Assembly: GCA_016699715.1 (NCBI GenBank)
Contig: CP065007.1
Coordinates: forward strand, 868,001-932,000
Source of the DNA: Candidatus Competibacteraceae bacterium
GTDB taxonomy: Bacteria; Pseudomonadota; Gammaproteobacteria; Competibacterales; Competibacteraceae
Direction of reading: 5' to 3'
DNA: 64,000 nucleotides
Shown here: in pieces, positions 43,511-52,660 of the stretch
Layout: every line of letters starts with the position of its first letter
Numbering within the stretch: position 1 is the stretch's first letter
Translations under genes and position numbers: made by a program
Notes under the pieces: generated by a model
Database searches by the model: none
Told to the model about the DNA's origin: nothing
What the model saw: only the letters and a program-made list of their open reading frames with translations

Positions 43511-43568
43511 ATTCGGTGGCGGGAAATTCCCGAGCCGACCGGCGCGATTTCCCGCGAGAGAGCCGTTC

Positions 43569-45206
43569 ATGAACCAGGCGTGGCTGAAGAAAATCCGGGT
43601 AGTGGTCTCGCTGGTTTTTCTGGCGCTGACCACTTTGCTGTTCGTCGATTTCGACCGCATTGGTGAAACGCCGACCGCAACGGTGGCGTTGTATCCGCAG
43701 TTTGTGCCATCGCTGCTGAAATTCAGTCAGACCTTTGCTTGGGGGGCGGCTGGTTTTCTGGCGGTGCTGGCGCTGACCCTGCTGTTCGGCCGGGTGTACT
43801 GTTCGACCATTTGTCCGCTCGGTACCTTGCAGGACATCGTGATCCGCGTTGCCGACCAATTGCGCAAGCCTCGCAAGGTCAAATTCCGCTACCAGCGACC
43901 GCGCAATGTCCTGCGCTATGGACTGCTGGCGCTGGCGGTTGGTTTGTTCCTCGGCGGTAGCACGCTGGCGCTGAGCCTGTTGGACCCTTTCAGCAATTTC
44001 GGTCGCATCGCCGGCGACTTGCTCCGGCCGCTCTATGTCGTCGTCCACAACGGATTCGGGCAATTGCTGGAAAGCGTTGGGGTTTACGGGCCGTTTCCAC
44101 TGCACTGGAAAGCGCCACCGCTGGCCGCCCTGATCTTTCCGGCGTTGTTTTTGCTCGGACTGATCGGGCTGAGCGCCACCAGGGGCCGGCTGTTCTGCAA
44201 CACCCTCTGTCCGGTGGGCGCGCTGCTGGGGCTGCTTTCCCGTTTCGCCCTGTTCAAGATCCGTATTCCCCAGGATGCCTGTGTGCTGTGCGCCCAGTGC
44301 TCCATTCATTGCAAGGCTGGCTGTATCCGGCTGAAAACCAAAGAGGTGGATTTCAGTCGCTGTGTGGCCTGTTTCAACTGCATGACCGTGTGCGAGACGC
44401 ACGGCATCGGTTATGCGTGGTCGGGGCCGGTGCTGTTGCGCCGCTCAACCCCGGTTGCCTTGCCGCAGTCGCAACCGTCGAATTCCCTCGATGTCGTGCG
44501 TCGCGCCGCCTTGTCCAGGGAAGGGAAGGCGCGGCGGGCGTTGCTGCGCGCGGGTGCGACAGCGCTGGTCGGTTTGGCGAGTCTGCCCCGGTCGTCGAGC
44601 GTCGAGGCCAAGCCGAGCAACCATGTTCCCACTCGATTGGTCAACGCCAAAACCTGGCCGGTGGCGCCGCCCGGCGCCCGCGATATCGTTCGCTTCAACG
44701 ATTTGTGCACCGCCTGTCACTTGTGCGTAAGCGCCTGCCCTTACGGCGTGTTGCAGCCGTCTCTGCTGGACTATGGGTGGTCCGGCCTGCTGCAACCGCA
44801 TCTGGATTTCGCGAGCGGGTATTGCGGCTACGAATGCAATCGTTGCGGCCAAATCTGTCCGACCGGCGCGATCCCGCCGCTGGCATTGGTCGCCAAGCAG
44901 ACCGTGCAATTGGGTGTGGCTCATTTCGTTCGCGACAACTGCATCGTCCATACCGATCACACCGCTTGCGGCGCTTGCGACGAATACTGTCCCACCAAGG
45001 CGGTGCACATGATCCCCTATCAGGATGGTTTAACTATCCCCGAGGTGCGGCCGGTGCTGTGCGTGGGCTGCGGCGCTTGCGAGAATGCCTGTCCCGCCCG
45101 GCCGCACCGGGCGATCTACGTGGACGGCCATCCGGTACAGCGGCAGGCGCTCCGGCCATCGGCCAAACCGCTTGAATACCAGCCAGACCGTGGATTTCCG
45201 TTCTGA
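43569..45206 (+). CDS. NapH/MauM-like membrane polyferredoxin (4Fe-4S)
   Basis: A 545-residue protein. The N-terminal half (1-230) has five to six membrane segments and two NapH/NosR-type CxxxCP motifs (CSTICPLG and CNTLCPVG). It continues with ferredoxin clusters CVLCAQCSIHC and CVACFNCMTVC. The second half, after a secretory-like Ala/Leu segment near residue 325, carries four more clusters (CTACHLCVSACP, CGYECNRCGQICP, CGACDEYCP, CVGCGACENACP). It looks like a fusion of NapH-like quinol-interacting and MauM/NapG-like ferredoxin proteins. It probably moves electrons between the quinone pool and an exported partner, possibly the DUF362 protein. It is not part of a nap or nos operon here. Confidence 0.85.
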   Translation: MNQAWLKKIRVVVSLVFLALTTLLFVDFDRIGETPTATVALYPQFVPSLLKFSQTFAWGAAGFLAVLALTLLFGRVYCSTICPLGTLQDIVIRVADQLRKPRKVKFRYQRPRNVLRYGLLALAVGLFLGGSTLALSLLDPFSNFGRIAGDLLRPLYVVVHNGFGQLLESVGVYGPFPLHWKAPPLAALIFPALFLLGLIGLSATRGRLFCNTLCPVGALLGLLSRFALFKIRIPQDACVLCAQCSIHCKAGCIRLKTKEVDFSRCVACFNCMTVCETHGIGYAWSGPVLLRRSTPVALPQSQPSNSLDVVRRAALSREGKARRALLRAGATALVGLASLPRSSSVEAKPSNHVPTRLVNAKTWPVAPPGARDIVRFNDLCTACHLCVSACPYGVLQPSLLDYGWSGLLQPHLDFASGYCGYECNRCGQICPTGAIPPLALVAKQTVQLGVAHFVRDNCIVHTDHTACGACDEYCPTKAVHMIPYQDGLTIPEVRPVLCVGCGACENACPARPHRAIYVDGHPVQRQALRPSAKPLEYQPDRGFPF

Positions 45207-45324
45207 CGGTTTTGTTTGCCGCCATCGGACGCTTTTCCGAAGGCGGCTTGGATAAAATGAAAACTTTCCCGGAGGCCGCTTTGTTTTTCCGGGCTATTTC
45301 GCCCATCGACCACCGATTCGAGCG

Positions 45325-46527
45325 ATGAACATCCTTTATTACGATTGCTTTGCCGGTATCAGCGGCGACATGCATCTGGCGGCGCTGCTCGATCTGGGGC
45401 TGGATTACGACGAACTGGTACTGGAACTGGCCAAGCTGGGGCTGGACGGTTACGGCGTCCAGGCCAACCGCGCCAGCCGCCGAGGAATCGCCGGCACTCA
45501 GGTGCGGGTGGTGGTCGATCCCAAGCAACCCAATCACCGCAATCTGCGGCAGATCGAGGCGCTGATCGGCGCCAGCTCGCTCAAGGAGTGCGTGCGGGCA
45601 CGGGCGGTGGCGGTGTTCCGCCGCCTGGCTCAGGCCGAGGCTCGCATCCACGATACTTCGCCGGACCAGATTCATTTTCACGAAGTCGGCGCCTTGGATG
45701 CCATCGTCGATATCGTCGGTGGCGCCATCGCCCTGGAACGCTTGAAGGTGGACCGGATTTTATGCTCACCAGTCGAACTGGGCGGCGGCGTGGCGCACTG
45801 TGCCCACGGGGTGTTGCCGGTGCCGGCGCCAGCCACGCTGGAGCTGCTCAAGGGGGTGCCGGTCAAGCTGGGCGCGGTGCCGTTCGAGGCGACCACCCCG
45901 ACCGGCGCGGCGCTGCTGGCGACCTTCGTGGACGAATTCGTGGCGCGTCCCGCGCTGCGGGTCCAGCGGGTCGGCTACGGTATCGGTCATCGCGACGGCC
46001 CGATTCCCAACGTATTGCGGGTTTTGCTGGGCGAAGCCTCCGGCGGGGAGGACGAACAGGGTGAGTTATGCGTACTGGAATGCAATATCGACGACATGAA
46101 CCCGGAATGCTACGACCATGTGCTGGAGCGGCTGTTCGCGGCCGGTGCCCACGATGTCTGGCTGACGCCGGTGCTGATGAAGAAGAACCGGCCAGGCACG
46201 CTGCTCGGCCTGTTGTGCGCCCCGTTGCTGGCGCTGGCGCTGACCGACGTCTTGCTGGTCGAAACCACCACGCTGGGCGTGCGCCGGCATGCGGTGGCCC
46301 GTACTGCCCTGAGGCGGGAAGTCCGGCGGATCGCCACCCATTACGGTGAAATCGCGCTCAAGATGGCCTACCATCACGGCCGGCCGCTGCGCGGCAAGCC
46401 GGAATACGAGGATTGCAAGCGGCTGGCGCTGGATAACGGTGTGCCGATTCACCGGATTTACGAAGCGGTGCGGGTGGCATTGGCGGCGCGGGGTTTAGCG
46501 CCGGAACCGTCGGAGTGGTTGCCGTGA
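45325..46527 (+). CDS. larC: Nickel-pincer cofactor biosynthesis protein LarC
   Basis: A 400-residue protein that inserts nickel into the dithio-dicarboxylated nicotinic acid mononucleotide in a CTP-dependent step. The N-terminal CFAGISGDMHLAALLDLG and the internal HFHEVGALDAIVDIVGG are LarC signatures. In Lactobacillus larC is split by a frameshift; here it is one uninterrupted frame. It overlaps the larE start (GTGA). The 118-bp gap before it may hold the operon promoter but none is clear. Confidence 0.94.
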   Translation: MNILYYDCFAGISGDMHLAALLDLGLDYDELVLELAKLGLDGYGVQANRASRRGIAGTQVRVVVDPKQPNHRNLRQIEALIGASSLKECVRARAVAVFRRLAQAEARIHDTSPDQIHFHEVGALDAIVDIVGGAIALERLKVDRILCSPVELGGGVAHCAHGVLPVPAPATLELLKGVPVKLGAVPFEATTPTGAALLATFVDEFVARPALRVQRVGYGIGHRDGPIPNVLRVLLGEASGGEDEQGELCVLECNIDDMNPECYDHVLERLFAAGAHDVWLTPVLMKKNRPGTLLGLLCAPLLALALTDVLLVETTTLGVRRHAVARTALRREVRRIATHYGEIALKMAYHHGRPLRGKPEYEDCKRLALDNGVPIHRIYEAVRVALAARGLAPEPSEWLP

Positions 46528-47342
46528 CCGCCGGATCGCTCTCGCCCCTGGACGAGCCCGGCTACCGGGATTTGCTGGAACTGCTGCGCGGCATGGATTC
46601 GGTCGCGGTGGCCTGTTCCGGTGGGCTCGACAGCAGCCTGCTGCTGGCGGCGGCCCGCGCGGCGCTGGGCGAACGGGCATTGGCGCTGACGGTGGCGACG
46701 CCCTATATGGCGTCCTGGGAGATCGCCGAGGCCCGGGAATTGGCCGAGCTGCTGGGCGCGCGCCATCGGGTGCTGGAATTGCCCCTCGCGGCGGATATCG
46801 CCCACAATCCCCCCGACCGTTGCTATCGCTGCAAGCTGAAGCTGTTCTCTGAATTGAAAGCCGTTGCCGCCACCGAGGGTTGCGCCTGGCTGGCCGACGG
46901 TAGCAACCGCGACGATCTGAATGACTACCGGCCCGGAATGCGCGCCTTGCGCGAGCTGGAGATCCGCAGCCCGTTGCTGGAAGCCGGGCTGGGCAAGACC
47001 GAGATCCGCCGCTATGCCTGGGCCTTGAAGCTGCCGGTCTGGAACAAGCCGGCCTACGCTTGCCTGCTGACGCGATTACCGCACGATGCCGAAGTTCGGC
47101 CCGAACTGCTGCGGCGGGTGGAAGCAGCCGAACGGGCGTTGCTGGCGTTGGGTTTCGGCACGGTGCGGGTGCGTTGCCACGACGACCTGGCGCGAATCGA
47201 GGTGGATCGGAGCGAGCGTGCCCGTTTGCTGGATGAGGCGGTCGGCGCGCGGGTGGTGGCGACGTTGCGGGAATGCGGGTTTCGTTACGTCACTTTGGAT
47301 TTGCAGGGCTATCGCCGGGGAAGCTTCAACGTCGTGACCTGA
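46524..47342 (+). CDS. larE: ATP-dependent sacrificial sulfur transferase LarE
   Basis: A 272-residue PP-loop ATPase. VACSGGLDSSLLLAAA is the ATP-binding loop; DRCYRCKLKLF and DGSNRDDLNDYRPGMRA are family motifs. NKPAYACLL places a cysteine at residue 180, the position of the sacrificial sulfur donor Cys176 of Lactobacillus LarE. There is no three-cysteine cluster at that place, so it should be the self-sacrificing type. The GTG start at 46524 overlaps the larC stop and is preferred to the GTG nine bases upstream. Confidence 0.93.
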   Translation: MTAGSLSPLDEPGYRDLLELLRGMDSVAVACSGGLDSSLLLAAARAALGERALALTVATPYMASWEIAEARELAELLGARHRVLELPLAADIAHNPPDRCYRCKLKLFSELKAVAATEGCAWLADGSNRDDLNDYRPGMRALRELEIRSPLLEAGLGKTEIRRYAWALKLPVWNKPAYACLLTRLPHDAEVRPELLRRVEAAERALLALGFGTVRVRCHDDLARIEVDRSERARLLDEAVGARVVATLRECGFRYVTLDLQGYRRGSFNVVT

Positions 47343-47362
47343 ACGGAGAGGCCAGACAATCT

Positions 47363-47566
47363 TCAATAATCGTCGAGGATCGACGGGGGTGGGGGTGCCG
47401 GTGCCGGGATGCAGGATTTTTCATCGTAGCGGCTTTGAGCACTGCAATCGTCATTCATATAGGAAGGCTGGGCCTCGGGTGCCGGCGAACCGGGATTGTT
47501 GGCGCAGCCCGATGCAAAAGATAGCATCAGGCCAGGAAAGACGAGAAGAAGAGGTAAGTTGCGCAT
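47363..47566 (-). CDS. Small predicted lipoprotein
   Basis: A 67-residue peptide with a signal sequence and lipobox FASGC, then a short mature part (about 47 residues) rich in Pro and Asp with two further cysteines and a run of Pro-Ala. It is encoded on the minus strand between larE and larB. Its ribosome site is weak, but the signal sequence supports a real gene. No family is recognised. Confidence 0.55.
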   Translation of the reverse strand: MRNLPLLLVFPGLMLSFASGCANNPGSPAPEAQPSYMNDDCSAQSRYDEKSCIPAPAPPPPSILDDY

Positions 47567-47699
47567 GGAATGGTATCGAACGGTGTGGGCTTGGTGAGGT
47601 TGGCGAAGGTAGAGTTAGACGCAAGCGTCCGACGGAATTCTCCAAAATGTATATGAATCGTTGCTGGCAACACAATAGAGCCGTGTTGGCCAATCAAGG

Positions 47700-48452
47700 A
47701 TGGTGGTGAACGAGGCCTCCTTGCGCGTGCTGCTGGAACAGGTCCGCTCCGGCGCGCTGGCGGTGGATGGCGCAATCGACCGACTGCGGGATCTCCCGTT
47801 TCGCGATCTGGGCGAGGCGATGCTGGATAGCCATCGCGAGTTGCGGCGTGGCCATCCCGAGGCGATCTACTGCGCGGGCAAGACTGTCGCTCAGGTGCGT
47901 GCCATCGTCGCCGCTCTATTGGAAGGGGAGGGCGACATACTGGCCACCCGCGCCACGGAGGAGATGGCGGCGGTGGTTTTGAAACTGCATCCGGCGGCGC
48001 GTTACAACCCGCTGGGACGGACCGTGGTCATCCAACGCCGCGAACGGCCACTGGCGGAAACCACCATCGCCATCGTCACCGCCGGCACGTCCGATCTGCC
48101 GGTGGCGGAGGAGGCGACCGAGACCGCCTTGCTGTTCGGCAACCGGGTGACGCGGGTCAACGATGTGGGCGTGGCCGGCTTGCAACGCCTGTTGGCGCGG
48201 CTGGATCTGATCCGAAGCGCGCGGGTCGTGATCGTCGTCGCCGGTATGGAAGGCGCCTTGGCCAGCGTGGTGGCGGGTTTAGTGGCCCGTCCGGTCATCG
48301 CGGTACCGACCAGCGTCGGCTATGGTGCCAGTTTCGACGGGTTGGCGGCGTTGTTGGGGATGTTGACGTCCTGCGCCGGTGGGGTTGGGGTGGTCAATAT
48401 CGATAACGGCTTCGGGGCCGCCTGTCTGGCCAGCATGATCAATCAGCCGTGA
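47700..48452 (+). CDS. larB: Nickel-pincer cofactor biosynthesis protein LarB
   Basis: A 250-residue PurE-like enzyme that carboxylates and hydrolyses nicotinic acid adenine dinucleotide in the first step of pincer cofactor synthesis. Motifs: GHPEAIYCAGKT, VTAGTSDLPVAEEA, NDVGVAGLQRLL and AVPTSVGYGASFDG, the last being the AIR-carboxylase-like signature. The start may be the ATG at 47700 or a GTG at 47703 or 47706, where AAGGA is better spaced. It is separated from larE by the small minus-strand lipoprotein gene. Confidence 0.93.
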   Translation: MVVNEASLRVLLEQVRSGALAVDGAIDRLRDLPFRDLGEAMLDSHRELRRGHPEAIYCAGKTVAQVRAIVAALLEGEGDILATRATEEMAAVVLKLHPAARYNPLGRTVVIQRRERPLAETTIAIVTAGTSDLPVAEEATETALLFGNRVTRVNDVGVAGLQRLLARLDLIRSARVVIVVAGMEGALASVVAGLVARPVIAVPTSVGYGASFDGLAALLGMLTSCAGGVGVVNIDNGFGAACLASMINQP

Positions 48453-48482
48453 GATGAGCGGAATCGGGTGGATGAGGGCGGT

Positions 48483-48908
48483 ATGGCGATCAAGGTGCAT
48501 GTGGATATCGTCAGCGCGGAGAAAGAACTGTTTTCCGGGCTGGCGGAAATGGTGGTCGCGACGGCGGATCTGGGCGAGGTCGGCATTCTGCCGGGGCACA
48601 GCCCGTTTTTGGCACGCCTGAAACCCGGACAGGTGCGGGTACGATTGTCGTCGGAGGAAACGCAAGTGTTCTATATCTCCAGCGGTCTGCTGGAAGTGCA
48701 GCCACAGGTGGTCACGGTACTGGCGGATTACGCCGAGAACGCCGCCAACCTTGATGAGGCCGCTGCTATCAGGGCGCGCGAGGCCGCCCGCTGCGCGTTG
48801 ACGGCGTGTCTAAGCGACATACAGTGCGCGCGGACGCTGGCCGAAGCCACGGCGCAATTGCAGGCCATCGATCATTTGCGCCGCCACGCGCACCGCTTGG
48901 GCAAGTGA
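48483..48908 (+). CDS. atpC: F-type ATP synthase epsilon subunit, isolated copy
   Basis: A 141-residue protein close to E. coli AtpC (139): VHVDIVSAEKELFSGLAE, GEVGILPGHSPFLARLKPG and ISSGLLEVQPQVVTVLAD form the beta-sandwich domain, followed by a C-terminal helical hairpin. The usual atpIBEFHAGDC context is absent; it sits between larB (30 bp) and polA (11 bp). It is probably a paralogue of the operon copy. Whether it enters the ATP synthase is unknown. Confidence 0.9.
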   Translation: MAIKVHVDIVSAEKELFSGLAEMVVATADLGEVGILPGHSPFLARLKPGQVRVRLSSEETQVFYISSGLLEVQPQVVTVLADYAENAANLDEAAAIRAREAARCALTACLSDIQCARTLAEATAQLQAIDHLRRHAHRLGK

Positions 48909-48919
48909 GGAAGCAGATC

Positions 48920-51652
48920 ATGCCGGAGATCGTCGCTAAGCCGTTATTGCTAGTGGACGGTTCGTCCTGGTTGCATCGGGCCTTTAACGCGCTGCCGGCC
49001 TTGAGCACGAAATCCGGCGAACCGACCGGCGCGTTGTACGGCGTGTTGAACATGCTGCGCCGATTGCTGGACGATTACCGACCGGAGTATCTGGCCGTGG
49101 TGTTCGACGCGCCCGGCAAGACCTTCCGGCACGAGCGGTTCGCCGCCTACAAGGCCAACCGGCCGCCCATGGACGAGCAACTGGCGCGGCAGATCGAACC
49201 CTTGCACGCCTGCATTCGCGCGTTGGGATTGCCGCTGTTGCAGGTTTCGGGCGTCGAAGCCGACGATGTGATCGGTACGCTGACCCAACAGGCGACCGCG
49301 AAAGGCTTGCCGGTGCTGATCGTCAGCAGTGACAAGGACTTGGCGCAACTGGTGGACGAGCGGGTGCGGATGCTGGACACCATGAAAAACACGGTGACCG
49401 ACGTTGCCGGAGTGGAACGGAAATTCGGGATACCACCGAAGCGGATCGTGGATTATCTGGCGCTGGTCGGCGACAGTTCCGACAATATCCCCGGCGTATC
49501 CGGCGTGGGGCCGGTGACCGCCGCCAAGTGGCTGCGGCAATACGGTTCGCTGGATGCGCTGATCGCCGATGCCGCTGCTCTTACCGGCAAGATCGGCGAC
49601 AAGCTGCGCGCCGGTTTGGAGCAACTGCCGCTGTCCCGACAACTGGCGACCCTGGATTGTCAGGTCACGCTGCCTGTCACGTTTGAGGAACTGCGGCCCG
49701 CGCCACCCGATACCGCCGCGTTGCGGGCGCTGTACGAGCGCTTCGAATTCCGTTCCTGGTTACGAGACCTACAGCCCGACAAGCAAGCGAGTTCAGCTCC
49801 GGCACCGATTCAGCCAGCGCTCGATTTTCAGGAGACCCCCGCCGAACCGGTGGCGTATCAGCTCATCCTGGATCGGCCAGCGTTCGAGGAATGGTTGGCG
49901 CGGTTGCAGGCGGCGGATTTGTTCGCCTTCGATACCGAAACCACCAGCCTGAATTATTTGAACGCCCGCATTGTTGGCGTGTCTTTCGCGGTGAATCCTT
50001 GCGAAGCCGCGTATGTCCCCTTGGCGCACGATTATCCCGGTGCCCCGGATCAATTGAGCCGCGAATGGGTGCTGGAACGGCTGCGCCCGTTGCTGGAGGA
50101 CCCGGCCCGACCCAAGCTGGGCCAGCATCTCAAATATGACGCGCATGTGCTCGCCAATCACGGCATCGCGCTGCGCGGCATCCGGCATGACACCCTGCTG
50201 GAATCCTACGTGCTGGATTCCACCGCCCGCCACGACCTGGATTCGCTGGCGGAGCGACATCTGAAGCTGCGTACTATCCGCTTTGAGGATGTGGCGGGGA
50301 AGGGTGCCAAACAGTTGACCTTCAATCAGGTGGCGCTGGAGCAGGCCGGACCCTACGCGGCCGAGGATGCCGACGTAACTTTGCGCTTGCATCGCTGCTT
50401 GTGGCCGCGACTGGAACGGGAACCGGGTTTGCGACGGCTGTATGAGGAGCTGGAAATCCCGCTGATCGACGTGCTGGCGCGGATGGAACGGATCGGGGTG
50501 CGGGTGGACGCGGCGGCGTTGCGCCGGCAGAGCGGCGAACTTGCCAAACGCTTGTGGGAACTGGAACAGCAAGCTCACGATTTGGCGGGCGAGCGCTTCA
50601 ACCTGGGGTCGCCCAAGCAATTGCAGGCGATTCTGTTCGAGCGGATGGGGTTGCCGGTGGGCAAGAAGACCGCGACCGGCCAGGCATCCACCGCCGAGGA
50701 CGTGTTGCAGGAGCTGGCGCTGAGCTATCCGTTGCCCAAGGTCATCTTGGAGCATCGCACCCTGAGCAAACTGAAATCGACCTATACCGACCGTTTGCCC
50801 GAGCAGATTCATGCACAGACTGGCCGGGTTCATACCTCCTATCATCAAGCCGTGGCCAGCACTGGGCGGTTGTCGTCTTCCGATCCCAATTTGCAGAATA
50901 TTCCGATCCGCACCTCGGAAGGGCGGCGCATCCGGCAAGCCTTCGTGCCGGAACCGGGTTGGGCGATGCTGGCGGCGGATTATTCGCAAATCGAGCTGCG
51001 GATCATGGCGCATCTGTCCGGCGACGACGGTCTGCTGTGTGCTTTCGCCGCTGGCGCCGACGTGCATCGCGCCACTGCCGCCGAGGTGTTTGGTGTGGCG
51101 GCGGAGGCGGTCAGCGCTGAGCAGCGGCGTAGCGCCAAGGCCATCAATTTCGGATTGATCTACGGCATGTCGGCGTTTGGGCTGGCGCAGCAATTGGGCA
51201 TCGAACGCGGCGCGGCGAAGGATTACGTGGATCGCTACTTCGCCCGCTATCCCGGCGTCAAGGCTTACATGGAAAACACCCGGCGCTTGGCCGCCGAACG
51301 GGGTTACGTGGAGACGGTGTTCGGTCGCCGGCTGTATTTGTCGGATATCCGCGCCCGCAATCCGCAACTCCGGCAGGCGGCGGAACGCGCCGCCATCAAT
51401 GCGCCGATGCAGGGTACCGCCGCCGACATCATCAAGCGGGCCATGCTGGTGGTGGATCGCTGGCTGCAAGAATCCAGCTTCCCGGCGCGGATGCTGATGC
51501 AGGTTCACGACGAGTTGGTATTCGAAGTGGCCGAGGACGCCGTGGCGGAGGCCGGGGAGCACATCCGGACGGCGATGATCGCGGCGGCGGAGTTGCGCGT
51601 GCCGCTGGAGGTGGATGTCGGCGTGGGCGCCAATTGGGACGAGGCGCATTGA
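48920..51652 (+). CDS. polA: DNA polymerase I
   Basis: A 910-residue repair and Okazaki-fragment polymerase. The 5'-3' nuclease domain (1-about 300) has LLVDGSSWLHRAF and VVFDAPGKTFRHERF. The 3'-5' exonuclease is intact (FAFDTETTSLN, KYDAHVLANHGI, YAAEDADVTLRL). The polymerase domain has DYSQIELRIMAHLSGD, RSAKAINFGLIYGMSAFGL and QVHDELVFEV. GAGGAAG lies 9 bp before the ATG at 48920, while an upstream ATG would start in atpC. Confidence 0.97.
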   Translation: MPEIVAKPLLLVDGSSWLHRAFNALPALSTKSGEPTGALYGVLNMLRRLLDDYRPEYLAVVFDAPGKTFRHERFAAYKANRPPMDEQLARQIEPLHACIRALGLPLLQVSGVEADDVIGTLTQQATAKGLPVLIVSSDKDLAQLVDERVRMLDTMKNTVTDVAGVERKFGIPPKRIVDYLALVGDSSDNIPGVSGVGPVTAAKWLRQYGSLDALIADAAALTGKIGDKLRAGLEQLPLSRQLATLDCQVTLPVTFEELRPAPPDTAALRALYERFEFRSWLRDLQPDKQASSAPAPIQPALDFQETPAEPVAYQLILDRPAFEEWLARLQAADLFAFDTETTSLNYLNARIVGVSFAVNPCEAAYVPLAHDYPGAPDQLSREWVLERLRPLLEDPARPKLGQHLKYDAHVLANHGIALRGIRHDTLLESYVLDSTARHDLDSLAERHLKLRTIRFEDVAGKGAKQLTFNQVALEQAGPYAAEDADVTLRLHRCLWPRLEREPGLRRLYEELEIPLIDVLARMERIGVRVDAAALRRQSGELAKRLWELEQQAHDLAGERFNLGSPKQLQAILFERMGLPVGKKTATGQASTAEDVLQELALSYPLPKVILEHRTLSKLKSTYTDRLPEQIHAQTGRVHTSYHQAVASTGRLSSSDPNLQNIPIRTSEGRRIRQAFVPEPGWAMLAADYSQIELRIMAHLSGDDGLLCAFAAGADVHRATAAEVFGVAAEAVSAEQRRSAKAINFGLIYGMSAFGLAQQLGIERGAAKDYVDRYFARYPGVKAYMENTRRLAAERGYVETVFGRRLYLSDIRARNPQLRQAAERAAINAPMQGTAADIIKRAMLVVDRWLQESSFPARMLMQVHDELVFEVAEDAVAEAGEHIRTAMIAAAELRVPLEVDVGVGANWDEAH

Positions 51653-51682
51653 GCGGGGCGGCGCGAAATCGGGAGAACAAGC

Positions 51683-52511
51683 ATGTCCGCGACCAATTTT
51701 AATACCAAGAACGATACCTACCGCAAAGAGCATGAGCGACCGGCTGTTTTTTACCCCGAATTGCGCGAAAAGCCTCGCCCTTCAGGGAGGGGATGGATAG
51801 CGCGGCGAACGGAGTTCGCCTGCTTTTCTGCTAGCATGCTCTGGTCGGCTATCGCGATCACGCACCGACGTTTTTGGCTCTTTGACAACAAAAGGTCTGC
51901 GGTTGCCTTCGGAAGACGAAGGCGTAAAACCTGAATCGTGTTCAAAAGCATGGGGTTTCGGCTCACCTGTTGCCGGTGGGTTGTGCCACCGGTGTGGCTT
52001 GCTGCACCGGGGAGATCAGAGAACATTCAGTGTTCTCGGTATGGGGCATCATACCCTCTACAGAGGAATCCCCGTCCTTTAGGGCGGGGAGGATGCCAAC
52101 GTCATTACCGTCACCGACGAACTCAACGCCTACAAGGTGTTCGAGACGCTCAATGCGCGTGGTGTCCGTCTCTCCGCCACCGATTTGTTGAAGAGCTACT
52201 TGTTCTCGATGTTGCATCGGCAGCGGGAACACGAGTACGAACTCAAGAATCTGGAAGATCGTTGGGAAAACATGGTGGGGCGATTGGGTAGCGAAAGCCT
52301 CCCGGATTTTCTGCGCATGCACTGGAATAGTCGCAACGCTTTCGTGCGTCAGTCTGATCTGTTCAAAGTGATTCGCAGACAGGTGGCTACGCGCAAGCAG
52401 GTTTTCGAGTTGCTGCGTGGCATGGATGAGGATGTGGATCTCTATCTCGCCCTGACCAGCCCGGAGACCCTGGCCGGTCGCCAATATCCGAGCGATGCGC
52501 CATGCTGCTGA
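51683..52511 (+). pseudogene. DUF262-family (GmrSD-like) gene remnant
   Basis: The start MSATNFNTKNDTYRK (51683-51727) matches the opening of DUF262 proteins. The frame is then lost, and a distant internal segment resumes at about 52098 in a different frame (VTDELNAYKVFETLN, ARGVRLSATDLLK). About 200 residues normally lying between, including the expected DGQQR catalytic motif, are missing and replaced by 51728-52097. The C-terminal piece also stops early, at 52511, inside a long hairpin. DUF262 proteins are nucleases or NTP-dependent enzymes of defence systems. This copy is dead. Confidence 0.75.
51728..52097. mobile_element. IS200/IS605-like remnant or palindrome-ended non-autonomous element
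   Basis: The segment that replaces the middle of the DUF262 gene has hairpins at both ends. CCTCGCCC with AGGGAGGGG lies near 51773-51792, and CCCCGTCC (52070-52077) pairs with GGGCGGGG (52082-52089) near the right edge. The right end AATCCCCGTCCTTTAGGGCG is the form commonly seen at IS200/IS605 right ends. Between about 51958 and 52060 there are several more stem-loops (CCGGTGG/CCACCGG, GAACA/TGTTC, GTATG/CATAC). No transposase frame survives. Exact boundaries are uncertain. Confidence 0.5.
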
Positions 52512-52556
52512 TGCCGCATTTCGTCGGTTGGGACGGAATGCGGCATCAGCAGCATG
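52501..52556. repeat. 56-base near-perfect hairpin
   Basis: CATGCTGCTGATGCCGCATT (52501-52520) is exactly complementary to 52537-52556. The pairing continues inward by one G-T wobble and four more pairs, leaving a 6-base loop. No T-run follows, so a terminator is unlikely. The premature stop codon of the DUF262 remnant lies inside the left arm. Bases 52557-52660 show nothing else. Confidence 0.85.
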
Positions 52557-52660
52557 CTGAACTATTATTCAGGAAGAGAGGTTCGGCGAATCCCTGGCTT
52601 CCACGACCGCGCCGCGCCGGTTTTCGAGGTGGCTGAAAGTTGTTGAAAAGTAAGTGTCAG

